A DNA stretch of 64,000 nucleotides from Macrostomum hystrix (lineage: Eukaryota; Platyhelminthes; Macrostomidae). This document shows, piece by piece, positions 1-10,700 of the stretch. A program made the translations under genes and the position numbers. The stretch lies in assembly GCA_950097015.1 (NCBI GenBank), contig CATNEN010000039.1, positions 682,001-746,000 of the forward strand, given 5' to 3'. The notes under the pieces are model-generated. The model searched no databases and was not told the DNA's origin. It saw only the letters and a list, made by a program, of their open reading frames with translations. Within the stretch, counting starts at the first letter, position 1. The number at the start of each line of letters is the position of its first letter.

Positions 1-1352
1 GGGCGCGCACGCCAGCCGGCTCCATGGCAACCACGAGTTCAAGCGGTTCGCCGCCGCTCACCATCGCAGACTCGGTGATGACGCGAGCGCACAGTGCAAG
101 GGCGTCGTGGCGCAGGCGCGGGTCCGCAAGGCGGAGGCGAGCTCGCATCAGCGCCCGCTGGATAGGCAGCTTGCCCGAGGAGCGCAGGGCCCGGATGCCA
201 TCGAGAGCCTGCGGAATTTGATAAAATGAAATGGGGATTAAGTCTCATGGAGAGGGGATGTTAGAAGCTTTGTGTGCGAATCTGAGGGATCTGACGGGGT
301 TCAGTGTGAGGAAGAACCCTGACGAGGCCAGGAAAATAATAGTTACCTGTTGCTTGCTGGACTTGTTCAGCTTTACTACGAAATGCGCGTCTTTCAGCGC
401 CGCCTCGATGGCTGCCGAAGTGTAGGGCCGCTTCGTATCTGGGTTGAGGCACCTGTTTGAGAAGCAATATACAGCTGGCCACGCTCACTCAACTCCGAAT
501 ACATGCGAGCACCACAGATAAAAACACCACTATAACAGATGTTAACACCTCTATCCCAGATGTAAACACCTCTATCCCAGATGTAAACACCTCTATCACA
601 GATGTAAACACCTCTATCACAGATGTAAACACCTCTATCACAGATGTAAACACCTCTATCACAGATGTAAACACCTCTATCACAGATGTAAACACATCTA
701 TCACAGATATAAGCACCTCTATCACAGATGTAAACACCTCTATCACAGATGTAAACACCTCTATCACAAATGTAAACACCTCTATCATAGATAAAAACAC
801 ACCTAACCCAAGTATGGATAATTTAAATAATTCTGAGCAATCCTGAACCCGAATGTGCAATCCGAACGCCCCTAACTCGGTCTGAATTCGAAAGCTAACC
901 TCATAAAAACAACCCTTACCGGTCTAAGAGCATCCTATTAAGTGAGTGCCTACATTTGCATGGCCAATCAAACCCGAAGCTCGAGCCCGAACGCACCTGT
1001 CCGCAATGAGTTTCGCAATGTCTTTCAGCATGGCCTGTTGTTGCACTGAGCGCTCCTTCTCTGTGAGCTGTATCTCGCCCTTGTTGAGGATCAGCAGGCA
1101 GATCTCTGAGACGCTCTCTGTACCAAACGCCTTCTTCATGTCTTCACGGCGGGCCACCTCACCCTTGGACACGTTCGCAAACACGGCCTCTGTCTGCAGC
1201 ACCTGGCTGAGATCTTTCTCAATGTGGTCACGCCAGGCGCGCACCTTGTTGGGATAACAGGCTATCTCAAAGCGCTGACCGCCACGTTTAATTCGCACCA
1301 CGGACACATTGGTCAGGCGCTTCTGATTGGTTGGCATCTTTAGGGCACACAT
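1..1352 (-). CDS. SBDS: SBDS ribosome maturation factor, 3'-partial (three exons seen)
   Basis: SBDS works with the GTPase EFL1 to release eIF6 from nascent 60S subunits in the cytoplasm. Three minus-strand exons join in frame: 1352-997, 452-347 and 208 to the left edge. Exon 1 carries the SBDS N-domain ([19 protein letters not shown] near the start, then [15 protein letters not shown] and FGT). Exon 2 encodes [19 protein letters not shown] and NKSSKQQ, and exon 3 continues with QALDGIRAL and MRARLRL, matching the order in animal SBDS. Splice sites are AG|GTGCGT to AAACAG|G and CAG|GTAACT to CCGCAG|G, with codons joining exactly. The start at 1352 gives an N-terminus of the usual length; a second Met lies at 1337. 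The C-terminal domain lies beyond base 1. The long first intron (996-453) carries a 21-bp minisatellite. Family assignment is very secure. Confidence 0.95.
533..800. repeat. 21-bp minisatellite in SBDS intron 1
   Basis: About twelve tandem copies of a 21-bp unit (gatgtaaacacctctatcac + a) with scattered substitutions. Because 21 is a multiple of three and the unit has no stops in several frames, both strands give spurious open frames of about 125 codons. It lies wholly inside the first SBDS intron. Confidence 0.95.
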
Positions 1353-3116
1353 TTTGCAGTAGCTTTGCGTTAATGTGCGCAGAATAGCAGAGTAACTGGG
1401 GCCAAAGTTGCACTACTATGGGGTCTGAAATCATTGTCAGGATGCACTTGTGCAAACTGCATATGCATCATATAGGCCAATGGAACTAAGCAGAGTTGGA
1501 TGGTTATACTATGACTATGATATTTTGTAAATAATATTTACAGCTAGGCTTACAACCAGAAAGAATTGTAGCTAATGTAGAAGCCAATGTGGCATTTTTA
1601 TATTTCCAAAGCAAAAAATGCAAAACTATCAGTCATTATTTGATTCATTTGTTTTCTGATTTAATAGAAATCATTTGAAATACAACAGATATAGCTAGCT
1701 TTTTAGTTAGGCCAAATGCCCCAAGCTAAAGCTAATAAAGCTAATCAAATGCATCAATTTACTAAGTTTACAAAAAGTTTACAAAGTATCTTATTTTAGA
1801 TTTCCAGCTACTTATCAGAATAAAACAATTAACATGGCTCACTAAATATTTTGACTATTAGGCTACTTTAGCAATGCTTATCTCAATAGGCATTGAGATC
1901 AGAAGGTAATCTGGTGCACAGGTTAGTGCATAACAAAGCATACCACTTGCAAAATTGATAACAATCTGTGTGAAATTGATTTATGTAATTAGGCACAGGC
2001 ACCCTTAACCAGACACAGCTACATTTTTCTAGGTGTAGGACTACCTGCTGCCTAGTGCACTGCATACTAGAATTTTTTGGGTGGCTTTGGGCACACATTG
2101 CATGATGCAGCTAGCAAATTTTCAAGTCCTGTCAAAGTATATAATTCACTCTCCAGTTCATTTTGTGTGATCCAGAAATTTTTGGATTCTTGCACACATT
2201 TAGGACAGTATGTCAGTTGTACAAAGTATACAGAGTGTACACATTTTTAATGGATCTCAAATTGGCACACAGTATGGTGCATCATGCCAATGCAAAATCA
2301 GTGCATTATATTACACACAGTCATAGTTTGGTATGTGTGGCAGAATGCCAACTGCTAATTTAAGCATAACTGGTGCATAACAGAAATTTTGCTAACATAC
2401 TACGGGCATATTCACATTTTTAGGGTGGCTTCTAACATATGCAATGCATGACCCTGACTAGGCCCTAATCAGGCCCTAGTTTGACTATTGCAATTATATT
2501 TAGTATTTACTTTTTAGCAAAATACAAATGTTTGAGCTACTTTTTTACAGGGCCATAGCCCAACAAGGGCATGTATATTTTAAACGAAAAATCTACACAA
2601 TTAACAAAACAAGAAACTAAAAAACTATAAAAAAATAACACAATTACCTTTATTAAAATTTGGAACCTTGGCATTGCTTATAATATTGTACTTAATTAAA
2701 TGATAAGGAATAGCTAGCTATTCATTCAAAAAGACAAATAAATAAAATCAACAAAATATAGCACATAGGTACCATAGTCCAAATCATTTTAGGTGCATAC
2801 CAAAAAAGAAAATGGTGAAAATTATATTAAGATGCTAGGCCTAAGGATAGACTTTTTAAAAGCATGCTAGTACATACCTGCATAGTGTGCAGAAACATGT
2901 ACATTAGGACAAAACTTATTGTATGATTCAGGACTAGGCTATCAGATGTTCATAACACATAAGCAAGCAGCATATCTGATCTCTTTATAAATGCAAAAAT
3001 GCATGCCAAGGGCAAGGTACATACCAAACCAATGAAATATACACACATGCATGCTAGGCCTATGCATGCCAGCCCAAAGAAAATGTACACCAGAAAATTC
3101 CAGCATGCACTACATG
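1353..3116. other. AT-rich intergenic stretch, no gene seen
   Basis: Upstream of SBDS the sequence is AT-rich, with only short chance open frames and many stops on both strands. I see no conserved motif, tandem array or inverted repeat. The SBDS promoter presumably lies at its left end, but no clear TATA box can be assigned. Confidence 0.5.
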
Positions 3117-3603
3117 ATCTGGACGGTCCCAGGTCATTTCGGTGACAAGACATTTCGGTGACAGTCATTTCGGTGACACAATTGGTCAGATTGGTGACAA
3201 CTATTTTTGCACCTAAATATGCTAAAAAACAGCCTTCGATTTTAACTATGCACACATATAAAATATTAATTAAATTAAATAATGCTAAAAGTATTAATAA
3301 GAAGCTGCATCGCTCTGTTTAAGTCTGGGTTTTACTTTAAATGAGTTAAATTATTAAATTATTTAATGATTAGTCAATAGTTTCAATAGTTATTCGTTCC
3401 TAATTAAATGTGTATAAGAATCATTTTTTAAGTTTTGAATTGACAAGGCGAGTGCAGGCTTTAAGCAGCTGCTGGATCGTGGAAGGCTGTTTTCTCAGCA
3501 TATTTAGGTGCAAAAATAGTTGTCACCGAACTGACCAATTCTGTCACCGAAATGACTGTCACCGAAATGTCTTGTCACCGAAATGACCTGGGACCATCTG
3601 GAC
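3117..3603. mobile_element. Non-autonomous inverted-repeat element (MITE) with 8-bp target-site duplication
   Basis: The element spans 3125-3595 (471 bp). Both ends begin GGTCCCAGGTCATTTCGGTG when read inward, and the inverted repeats extend more than 100 bp with few mismatches, including three spaced copies of TTTCGGTGACA. It is flanked on both sides by the exact octamer ATCTGGAC (3117-3124 and 3596-3603). The interior is AT-rich and non-coding. Eight-base duplications are typical of hAT, P and Merlin superfamilies. The GG terminus is not a typical hAT end, so the superfamily is left open. No matching transposase is in the window. Confidence 0.92.
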
Positions 3604-5486
3604 TATGGCATAGGCCTAACAATAATATTTGGCTTTGGCAATGGGTTTACAATACAAACAACCTCTTGGAGACTGCAACAAGCAGGAGATTAGTAGGACC
3701 TATTTTATTAGGCTTATCGTTGCTTATGAGCTGGTTTGGAAGCAATTTATTTCACAAAATTTCACATGTAAAGCCAATTTTTCCTAATGCTATGATGCTA
3801 TATTGCATTTTAGCTTCTTTATGTTTTTGCATGGCAGGGATATATATGTACAATGTTGGTGCTAGCCTATTCCAGCAAGCTGCCATGCAGTTAAGGTTGG
3901 CACTATTGACACGGATCAATGTGATGTGGATAAAGTCGGCACTATGCGCTCAGGACCATGACGATAAGCACTGCCTAAGGGGGTGGCAGAAGGCAAAATA
4001 GAGTAGCAACATATTTAATTGGGCTTGCAGGGTCTTTAGAATTGAACTACAAACACTAAACGATAGTTTCTCAATTTATGGTAACTGTATTTGTTAGTTT
4101 AGTTAACGTATTGAAATTTATAATGGATGATAAGCGTCGCCTAACTAAATTAATTCATTTAATTTCTCTAATTGCTCACGCTGCAAAAGCGTAACTATAA
4201 ACCAGCGAGTTTGCTTCCGTCATGTTAAACACGAAGATCTTCCTCTAGTGGTCCTTGGTAAACCGTAGCTGAAGTTTCACAGAATCACCGCATTCAAATT
4301 AAATCTTAAATTTAAAGTGGGTACACACTAATGCCGATAACGTCACATATTGTCGTATTGTCATCATAATCGGTCAAATACGGAAATGTAGAAAATTATA
4401 AATCAGCAAATGCAAGTATTAGCGAGCAACAACTTAGAAAACGTAAATAAACGTATAAAATTCTGCTTATTAGTCTTTATCAATGTCTATAAATGATGAC
4501 AGCATTGTAGTTTGTTCCTTTAATTTTATGCATACAGTATAAAATAGATTCTTATCAAAGTGCTTGAGGCTTTAGGACCCTATAGGCCATCAAATTATAT
4601 TCATCCGTTTCCGAAAATTTTACCCCCAGACCAATGGAGCAGCTGAGCGGCCGTTCAGACAGTGTAGCGCGAATTACACGCCAGGGGGCATCTATTTCGC
4701 GAATGCATTTAAAAAGCGCTAATTTATTTTGTAAGTCGCAAGCATGAGCGACTCTGACAGTAGCGCCAGCATTATAACTGCCGATGGAGAAGAAGCCAAT
4801 TAAGGTCGCGGGACGTATGCGAATATCGACAATGAAAGGTGCCGTCTCGTCGTATAAGCACTTAAGCGTGGAGGGAGAGCTAGACTTCTTCGTCTATTGG
4901 TCAGTGGCTCAACATAAAAATTCGATCGGTGTATTCGATTCGAAGGCGAATACGATATACTGGCCGCCAATATCGTCTTCCTAGAGGTGATGTGCGACAA
5001 GCTAAACTCGGGGAGATGCACAAGATACTGCTGCAAAGGCTGGAAGATAAATCCATTTCAGACGTTCAATCAAATGCGACATAAACTTCTACAAACTCAT
5101 AGAATAGAAGTCAGCAAAAGTATACGATCGCTCGATGTGCCAGCAGCAGCAGCCCCGAAAACATTGCACGGGGCAGCATGAGCATGTCGAATATTAGGCT
5201 AGTTTAAATCCGCGCTAAAATATGCGCGTTCCTGTCTTGGTTATTTTCACTAATTGTGTGTGCCACGCTACCACAGGTACAACAGTATTAAGTAAAGAAG
5301 TTAGATTAGATATTTACACTATGTATTATTAAGAGGAGGATTTGAATTATCAGGACAGTACAAAATTAGAAGAAGCACTAGCTACAACAAATGCATAAAC
5401 ATTTTCGAGTAAACAAGCGAATTTCAAAATGCATTTGCAAAGTAGCTGAAATGGGCTACCAGAGACGATCAGTTAGCAGGCTAATT
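3604..5486. other. Intergenic, no gene recognised
   Basis: Mostly AT-rich non-coding DNA. At about 4740-5180 the composition is more balanced and short plus-strand frames occur (for example from ATG 4784), but they are interrupted by stops within 70 codons and match no family I know. This could be the decayed end of a transposon. GGGTACACACTAATG near 4319 resembles a transposon terminus, but I find no inverted partner. Confidence 0.4.
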
Positions 5487-6561
5487 TCAGTTTAGTTGAA
5501 ATGTACCTCCTGGATGCATTGTGGGAAGCTCCGGTTGCAGTGAATTTCGCACCTGGCTACCATCATTGGCGTCACAGCTTGTAAAGAGTCGGCCCACTCG
5601 CTCCAGCAGAAAAATGCGCCATTCCACGCAGGTGACTCCATCAGGTCGGCCACCAGCTTCTTCCTCCACCAGTGCGGGGTCAGCGAGTTGCAGCTTGATC
5701 GAAGCCTTCACTTCACTATGAGCCATCTCAAACGGGTTGAGAAACGGCGAGTAAGCGGGCAGCAGCTGAATTTCAAACTGATGGCGGTGCTGCTCCGGCA
5801 CTGTCACACCGCGATGAAAGCTTGGACCATCGCAGACTATGACGACTCTGGCGTTGCCGATTTCCGGGATGACTTGCTTCACGAGTTCATTGATGAATTG
5901 TTGAAACCTCTCCTTTGTCTGGCCTCCTCTGAAAAACTCACTCTTCACCAACCCAAGTGCAGATGACACGGCCAGACAGATGGAAAGATTTGGACCCCTC
6001 TGTGTTGGGCAACGCCGTCTCACTGGCTGACCCCGTCGCGACCTTCCCTGTGATCTGCGCGTCCAGAGGTTGTACCCCGTCTCGTCTATATAGATTACCA
6101 CCGTATCCAGTTGCAGTCCCGCCATGAATAGCGCATACTTGCGTCGCTTCTCTATCACCGCGGGAGAGTTCGCGCTGAATCGAATGTCGCAGTTCTTAGT
6201 GGCAATCTTAAATGTATACAGGGCTCCATCCAGAGCTCTGGCTATTGTCTTAATGGAGACCGGTGGCTTGTTTGATGGAAGCTGAGCAGCGAGATTAGTC
6301 TGCAATGCTTTCAGTGTCGCCATCGGATTTTCATTTAAGAGGCCGGTGAGCACTTGGCGCATCTCGTCGTCCAGCTTGCAAGCCAATCTTCCGGCCTCCG
6401 CGCCGAAGAGCATCAATCCGACCTGTAGCTTCAAAAGTGGCAATGATGTGGCGAGCGGTTTTCAATTTGATGCCAAGAATTGTAGCGGCTAGACCAATAT
6501 TCTGTCCTTCCGTCCACGCGGAGATCAAGCGTCTTCTATCAACGTTGCTGGTTGCCCTCAT
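5487..6561 (-). pseudogene. Tc1/mariner (IS630-like) DDE transposase, frameshifted
   Basis: The frame 6561-6331 encodes an N-terminal helix-turn-helix (from MRATSNVDRRRLISAW, through GLAATILGIK). The frame 6443-5487 encodes the catalytic part. It has a first Asp in IDETGYNLWTRR, a second Asp in VIVCDGPSFHRG and the third acidic residue in LLPAYSPFLNPFE, the usual DDE_3 layout. The two frames overlap around 6331-6443, where a one-base-class frameshift splits the protein, so the copy is probably inactive. Such enzymes cut and paste DNA at TA dinucleotides. I could not identify terminal inverted repeats bounding this copy. Identity of the domain is secure; the pseudogene status assumes no sequencing error. 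Confidence 0.88.
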
Positions 6562-6808
6562 TTTGGCGGAACAGCTTAAAATGTTAATAAAACTATAGAC
6601 AGAATAACATAGAACTTATATGTTGGCTGAGATTGCTCGTCCCAAGCTGAGATTGCATGGTCTTAAAATGCATGTCTATGGTAAAAATTAGCAGCTTCAG
6701 TAAAAAAACCGCAGTGACAAGATGGGCTGGCTGAGTTTGAATGCCCACAGGCTGAGATAGCCTGACAAAAGCTATAATCGTTCAATCGTTATGTCTATGT
6801 ATATACTA

Positions 6809-7066
6809 TAATACCCCCTGAAATCGTTGTCTATGGCCTAGGAAAGGCTTCGGACTGCGCTTCTGGGCCTCGGCTTCGCCTCGGCCAAGAAAACGCGTCC
6901 TCAGCCGTTCCTAGGCCATAGACAACGATTTCAGGACTAAGAGGAGTCAGGGCCATAGAGAGTGATTTCACAACGAATTCATGACGCATAGTCTCGGCTT
7001 CGCCTCGGCCAAGAAACGCGTCCTCAGCCGTTCCTAGGCCAAAGAAACGAAATCAGGGGGGTATTA
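6809..7066. mobile_element. Palindromic MITE-like element flanked by TA
   Basis: The element spans 6811-7064. Its ends are imperfect inverted repeats (ATACCCCCTGAAATCGTT and, inverted, ATACCCCCCTGATTTCGTT), each flanked by TA. Inside, 6817-6844 and 6908-6935 are a perfect 28-bp inverted repeat forming a large hairpin. A module containing CTCGGCTTCGCCTCGGCC is directly repeated at about 6872 and 6992. TA flanks and small size suit a Tc1/mariner-related MITE, but a link to the transposase next door is not shown. Confidence 0.75.
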
Positions 7067-7765
7067 TTCTTTAATAGTACTGTGACCATACTGTAACTGT
7101 GACCATAGACTATATGCTTAATCGGCCTAGGCCGTGAAATGACTGGCCTAGGCCAGTTAAATAATAAATACATAGAATTAATAGCCAATAGGCCGGGCCA
7201 AGCTGGGGATCAAATGGCAATCACTGGTCCCCTGTCAATAATATCGCGCTTGAATTCTTGAATTTGGCTTCCTTGAGCTTTTAACCGATAAGTATAAGTT
7301 ATCACCCACTTGTTTGACTTATTTTGGCCGGGAACGGCTGAGGACTCATCTTTGCCGAGGCGAAGCCGATATATTTATCCTGTCTATGGCCCTGACCAAC
7401 TAGTGAATAAATGCAACTTAATTCACTACGACCACGGCTATCACAAACATGGTAGGTCTTAAGACATCATCGGTCTATGGTTCTCGTCTAGGCAAAAAGC
7501 TTTCCTCGTGTTATAACTTATATGCGAGTTTCGGCTGCTTCCACTCTAGATGCTATATTTAGGACTCCTTTGGGACTCGATCCTTAGGACTCCTAAGAAA
7601 TAGATAGCCGAACAGAAAGACAACAGCTTAATTTGGCCATAGACTTCTATTGATTTTGGGGACCAACTTATAGTCAATTATAGCGAAGACCCAACCGAAA
7701 GTTCGTTAATTAGTTCATATCATTCAATAGATTCGAGTCATTAGATTATGTGACTCAGCATAATT
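7067..7765. other. Upstream region of the EGF/TSP1 gene with a decayed MITE copy
   Basis: AT-rich DNA with no open frame of note. At about 7325-7405 an inverted, diverged copy of the module in the preceding palindromic element occurs (GGAACGGCTGAGGAC, GCCGAGGCGAAGCC, TCTATGGCC). The promoter of the gene starting at 7766 should be here, but no convincing element stands out. Confidence 0.45.
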
Positions 7766-10700
7766 ATGCTCATTAAACTACGACCAATTGAAAATATGCT
7801 GATGACGCTTTCACGAATTCTGATATTTTTGTCACTCTATTGCGGTATTTGCAATGCCCGAAACTTTAAGTATGCCAGCAAGATGAGTCTGGATGAATTC
7901 CGTCATTACCGAGACGGTTTTGCTGGAGGAACGGTAGGCACACTGTTCATGCACTATCCGGCGCAAATTTTCTCCTGTGATTTCCCAGTAAGCTACGCGC
8001 GATTTCAAACAAACTGGCAAGATCTTTATGTGAACGACACGTTTTACAGGTAAGCCTAAATCGGCTTGTAATAAAACATTTTGCTAGCTTCTTAGCTTCT
8101 CAGACTCATCTTCAGGCTCGTGATGAACACCTGTTGTGAGGCTTGCAGCAATGCACTGTAAGCTCGAATACTCAGCAACAAAATGAGTATTAGCGGCAGG
8201 CTAAAGTGCGGTTTCCTAAATCAAAATTTATATTTTTATTAGTTAATCAGTCACAAGGACTTATACTCTACCACCATGATTAAAGCTATGATTTTGGCCT
8301 GCAGACGCAACACAATTGTGATTAGCAAAAGCACCAACCCATGCAGTATCGTATAAAACATTGTACGATTATAATTCATATTTATTACTACCAATAAGCA
8401 ACCAGTATTGTAATAATATTTAACATATTGAAAAAAATTATTTTAGAGCTTCCTGGGGAGCCTCGTTGGGACACGATGATTACTTTGGATTCATCTCCAA
8501 AGAGTTATTTGACACCTGGTCATCCTGCTATCAGAACTTCGTCACTCGTTACTGCATGTTCCTAGTTGATAATACGGAAGACGATGTGGAAAACAACCGA
8601 ATTCGCATGTGCAAGCACATGTACTACTTAAAGACATGGCCGGAAAACATCCAAAGAGTGAACTACATGGTCCGCGAAGTGAAGCCCTACATCAACTTTC
8701 ACATGCAAGAGCACATCACTTCAAGTGGCGCACTAAGGCGCGTATTTGATATCAGAGGCTTGTATCCACTAGGCTTCGAGTACTTATTCAATTGGAACTT
8801 TCTTGGTTACGCGAGTACCCCAGAAAAAGCATACAGTAACTTGAACCAGAAAATTGGTTTCTTCGTCGCCCACGGCGCCTCACCGTGGGATTACGCCACT
8901 TTCACTTTGTTGGCAGACTCCTGGGCTATGAAGTTTGTGGAAATTTTTCACGCCGTTCTTTGGACTAGCGTTAGCAACACTCGCGGGTAAGTTATTTTAT
9001 AGGCATCGTAGATGCTCCTGTTTTTAGGAAAGTATAACCTCTGTTACTGAACTAAAATGTCCGGTACCCGCAGCATCTGTATTTAAATGCAACTGTCGTC
9101 ATGCAGTATGAACTATCAGTATTAGAAATTGGCTAGCAGATTGTACACTGCAGCAGATAGCCATGTAGAGCAGACAGCGGTGTCTGCCTTACTGAATGAC
9201 ATCCTCTGTCTATACTTGGCACTGTATGAGCCGATATAAGGCCTACTCTTGCCGAAGGGCGCATCACTCGAAACGGTCAATTTTCTAAATGATTACATTT
9301 TTAAACGGATTTTTTCGCTGGGACCTTCCCGATGCATCTCACCTTGTATAGCAGGGTGCAGGGCTTATTTTAAAGCTATAATAAGCTTCACGATATTACT
9401 GGGTAGGGCTAGCTATAGTTCTAAAAATTCATTCAAAAAAAGGTCCAGCAAATCCGTCTAGATAAAGGTATTGGTGACCACCCAAGACAGAGATGATGCG
9501 GGCACATTTGGGTGATATGCTGATCAATTTTGAAGGCCTGGCAAGGCCGCACTGAGGCGCAGTGCTAATTCGTGTATAGGGGTGTATGAAATACACTAAT
9601 TGCGACTATAGGTGTACTAGGGCTGTTTTATAATATTTAATATCTCACTGTGAATGCCACCAAAGTTGCTGTAGGTGTAAATAAATACTTATTTTTGCTT
9701 TTATCTTATTGCTGACACCAAAGTTGTTATAGGCCTTTATTTAATAACTGATCTCACTGCTGTTGTCTCAATTTAGTCGATGTTTAAACTGGCGGTCCTT
9801 AAATGGGCCGTTTAACTCTTCAATCTGGTAGCGTATGTATTGCACGAGCAGTAAATGAGGCAACTGTATGCGTTTCCAGTCAATTAGGCGTCCCCGAGAT
9901 TAGAGTTTAGCAGTTCTCCTTTTGTGATATTCTTGGAATAAATCTGAGTATAATTCTTAAGTATGATTCTTAGTATAGTTCTTAGTATATGGTTCTTAGT
10001 ATAGTTCTTAGTATAGTTCTTAGTATGGTTCTTAGTATAGTTCTTAGTATGGTTCTTATAATAGTTCTTAGTATGGTTCTTAGAATGGTTCTGAGTATTT
10101 TTCTCCATATTCTCCTCTCTTAAAATGAATAACACAATACACTACTTTCACAAGGCACTCCTTTTATATCTTGAACAAACTTCTGACTCTGAACTGAATG
10201 TATCTAAAACACCTCGCTTGACACAACACTTGACTCTTGACTCTTGACTCTTTCCACTTTATTTTTCCCTCTGCAAACTGTGGGTATATATATACAGAAA
10301 ATTAGCGTTTGTTTAAATATTCGATTTTTACAAATTAAATAATACTTATACGGTAGACATTTAAAACAAAATACATTTATACTATATTACTATTTATACG
10401 GTTACAAGTAAAACAAATTAATTTTTTTGCGTATGTTTAACTTTTCGATTTTTATGAATATTTTTATAAAACAAAAACGTATTTACATGAAAAAAATGAA
10501 AACGTATCTACACTGAAAGTATTTACACTGTCACATAGGGAAAATCTGACATTCGGCCAGAAACAGAAACATTGAATATCTCAACGGTCTGAAGAGCTGA
10601 CGACTTGATTTGTTTCAGAAGATGCGCAAAAAAGTTGGCCAGTGTTCTTAAGCTTCGTGTGCTTGGATTGTTCCATTCGGGTGCAGTACAAAAAACTTTC

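Noticed and set aside
4784-5181. Possible coding remnant
   Set aside because: Short interrupted frames with no recognisable domain; left as unassigned DNA.
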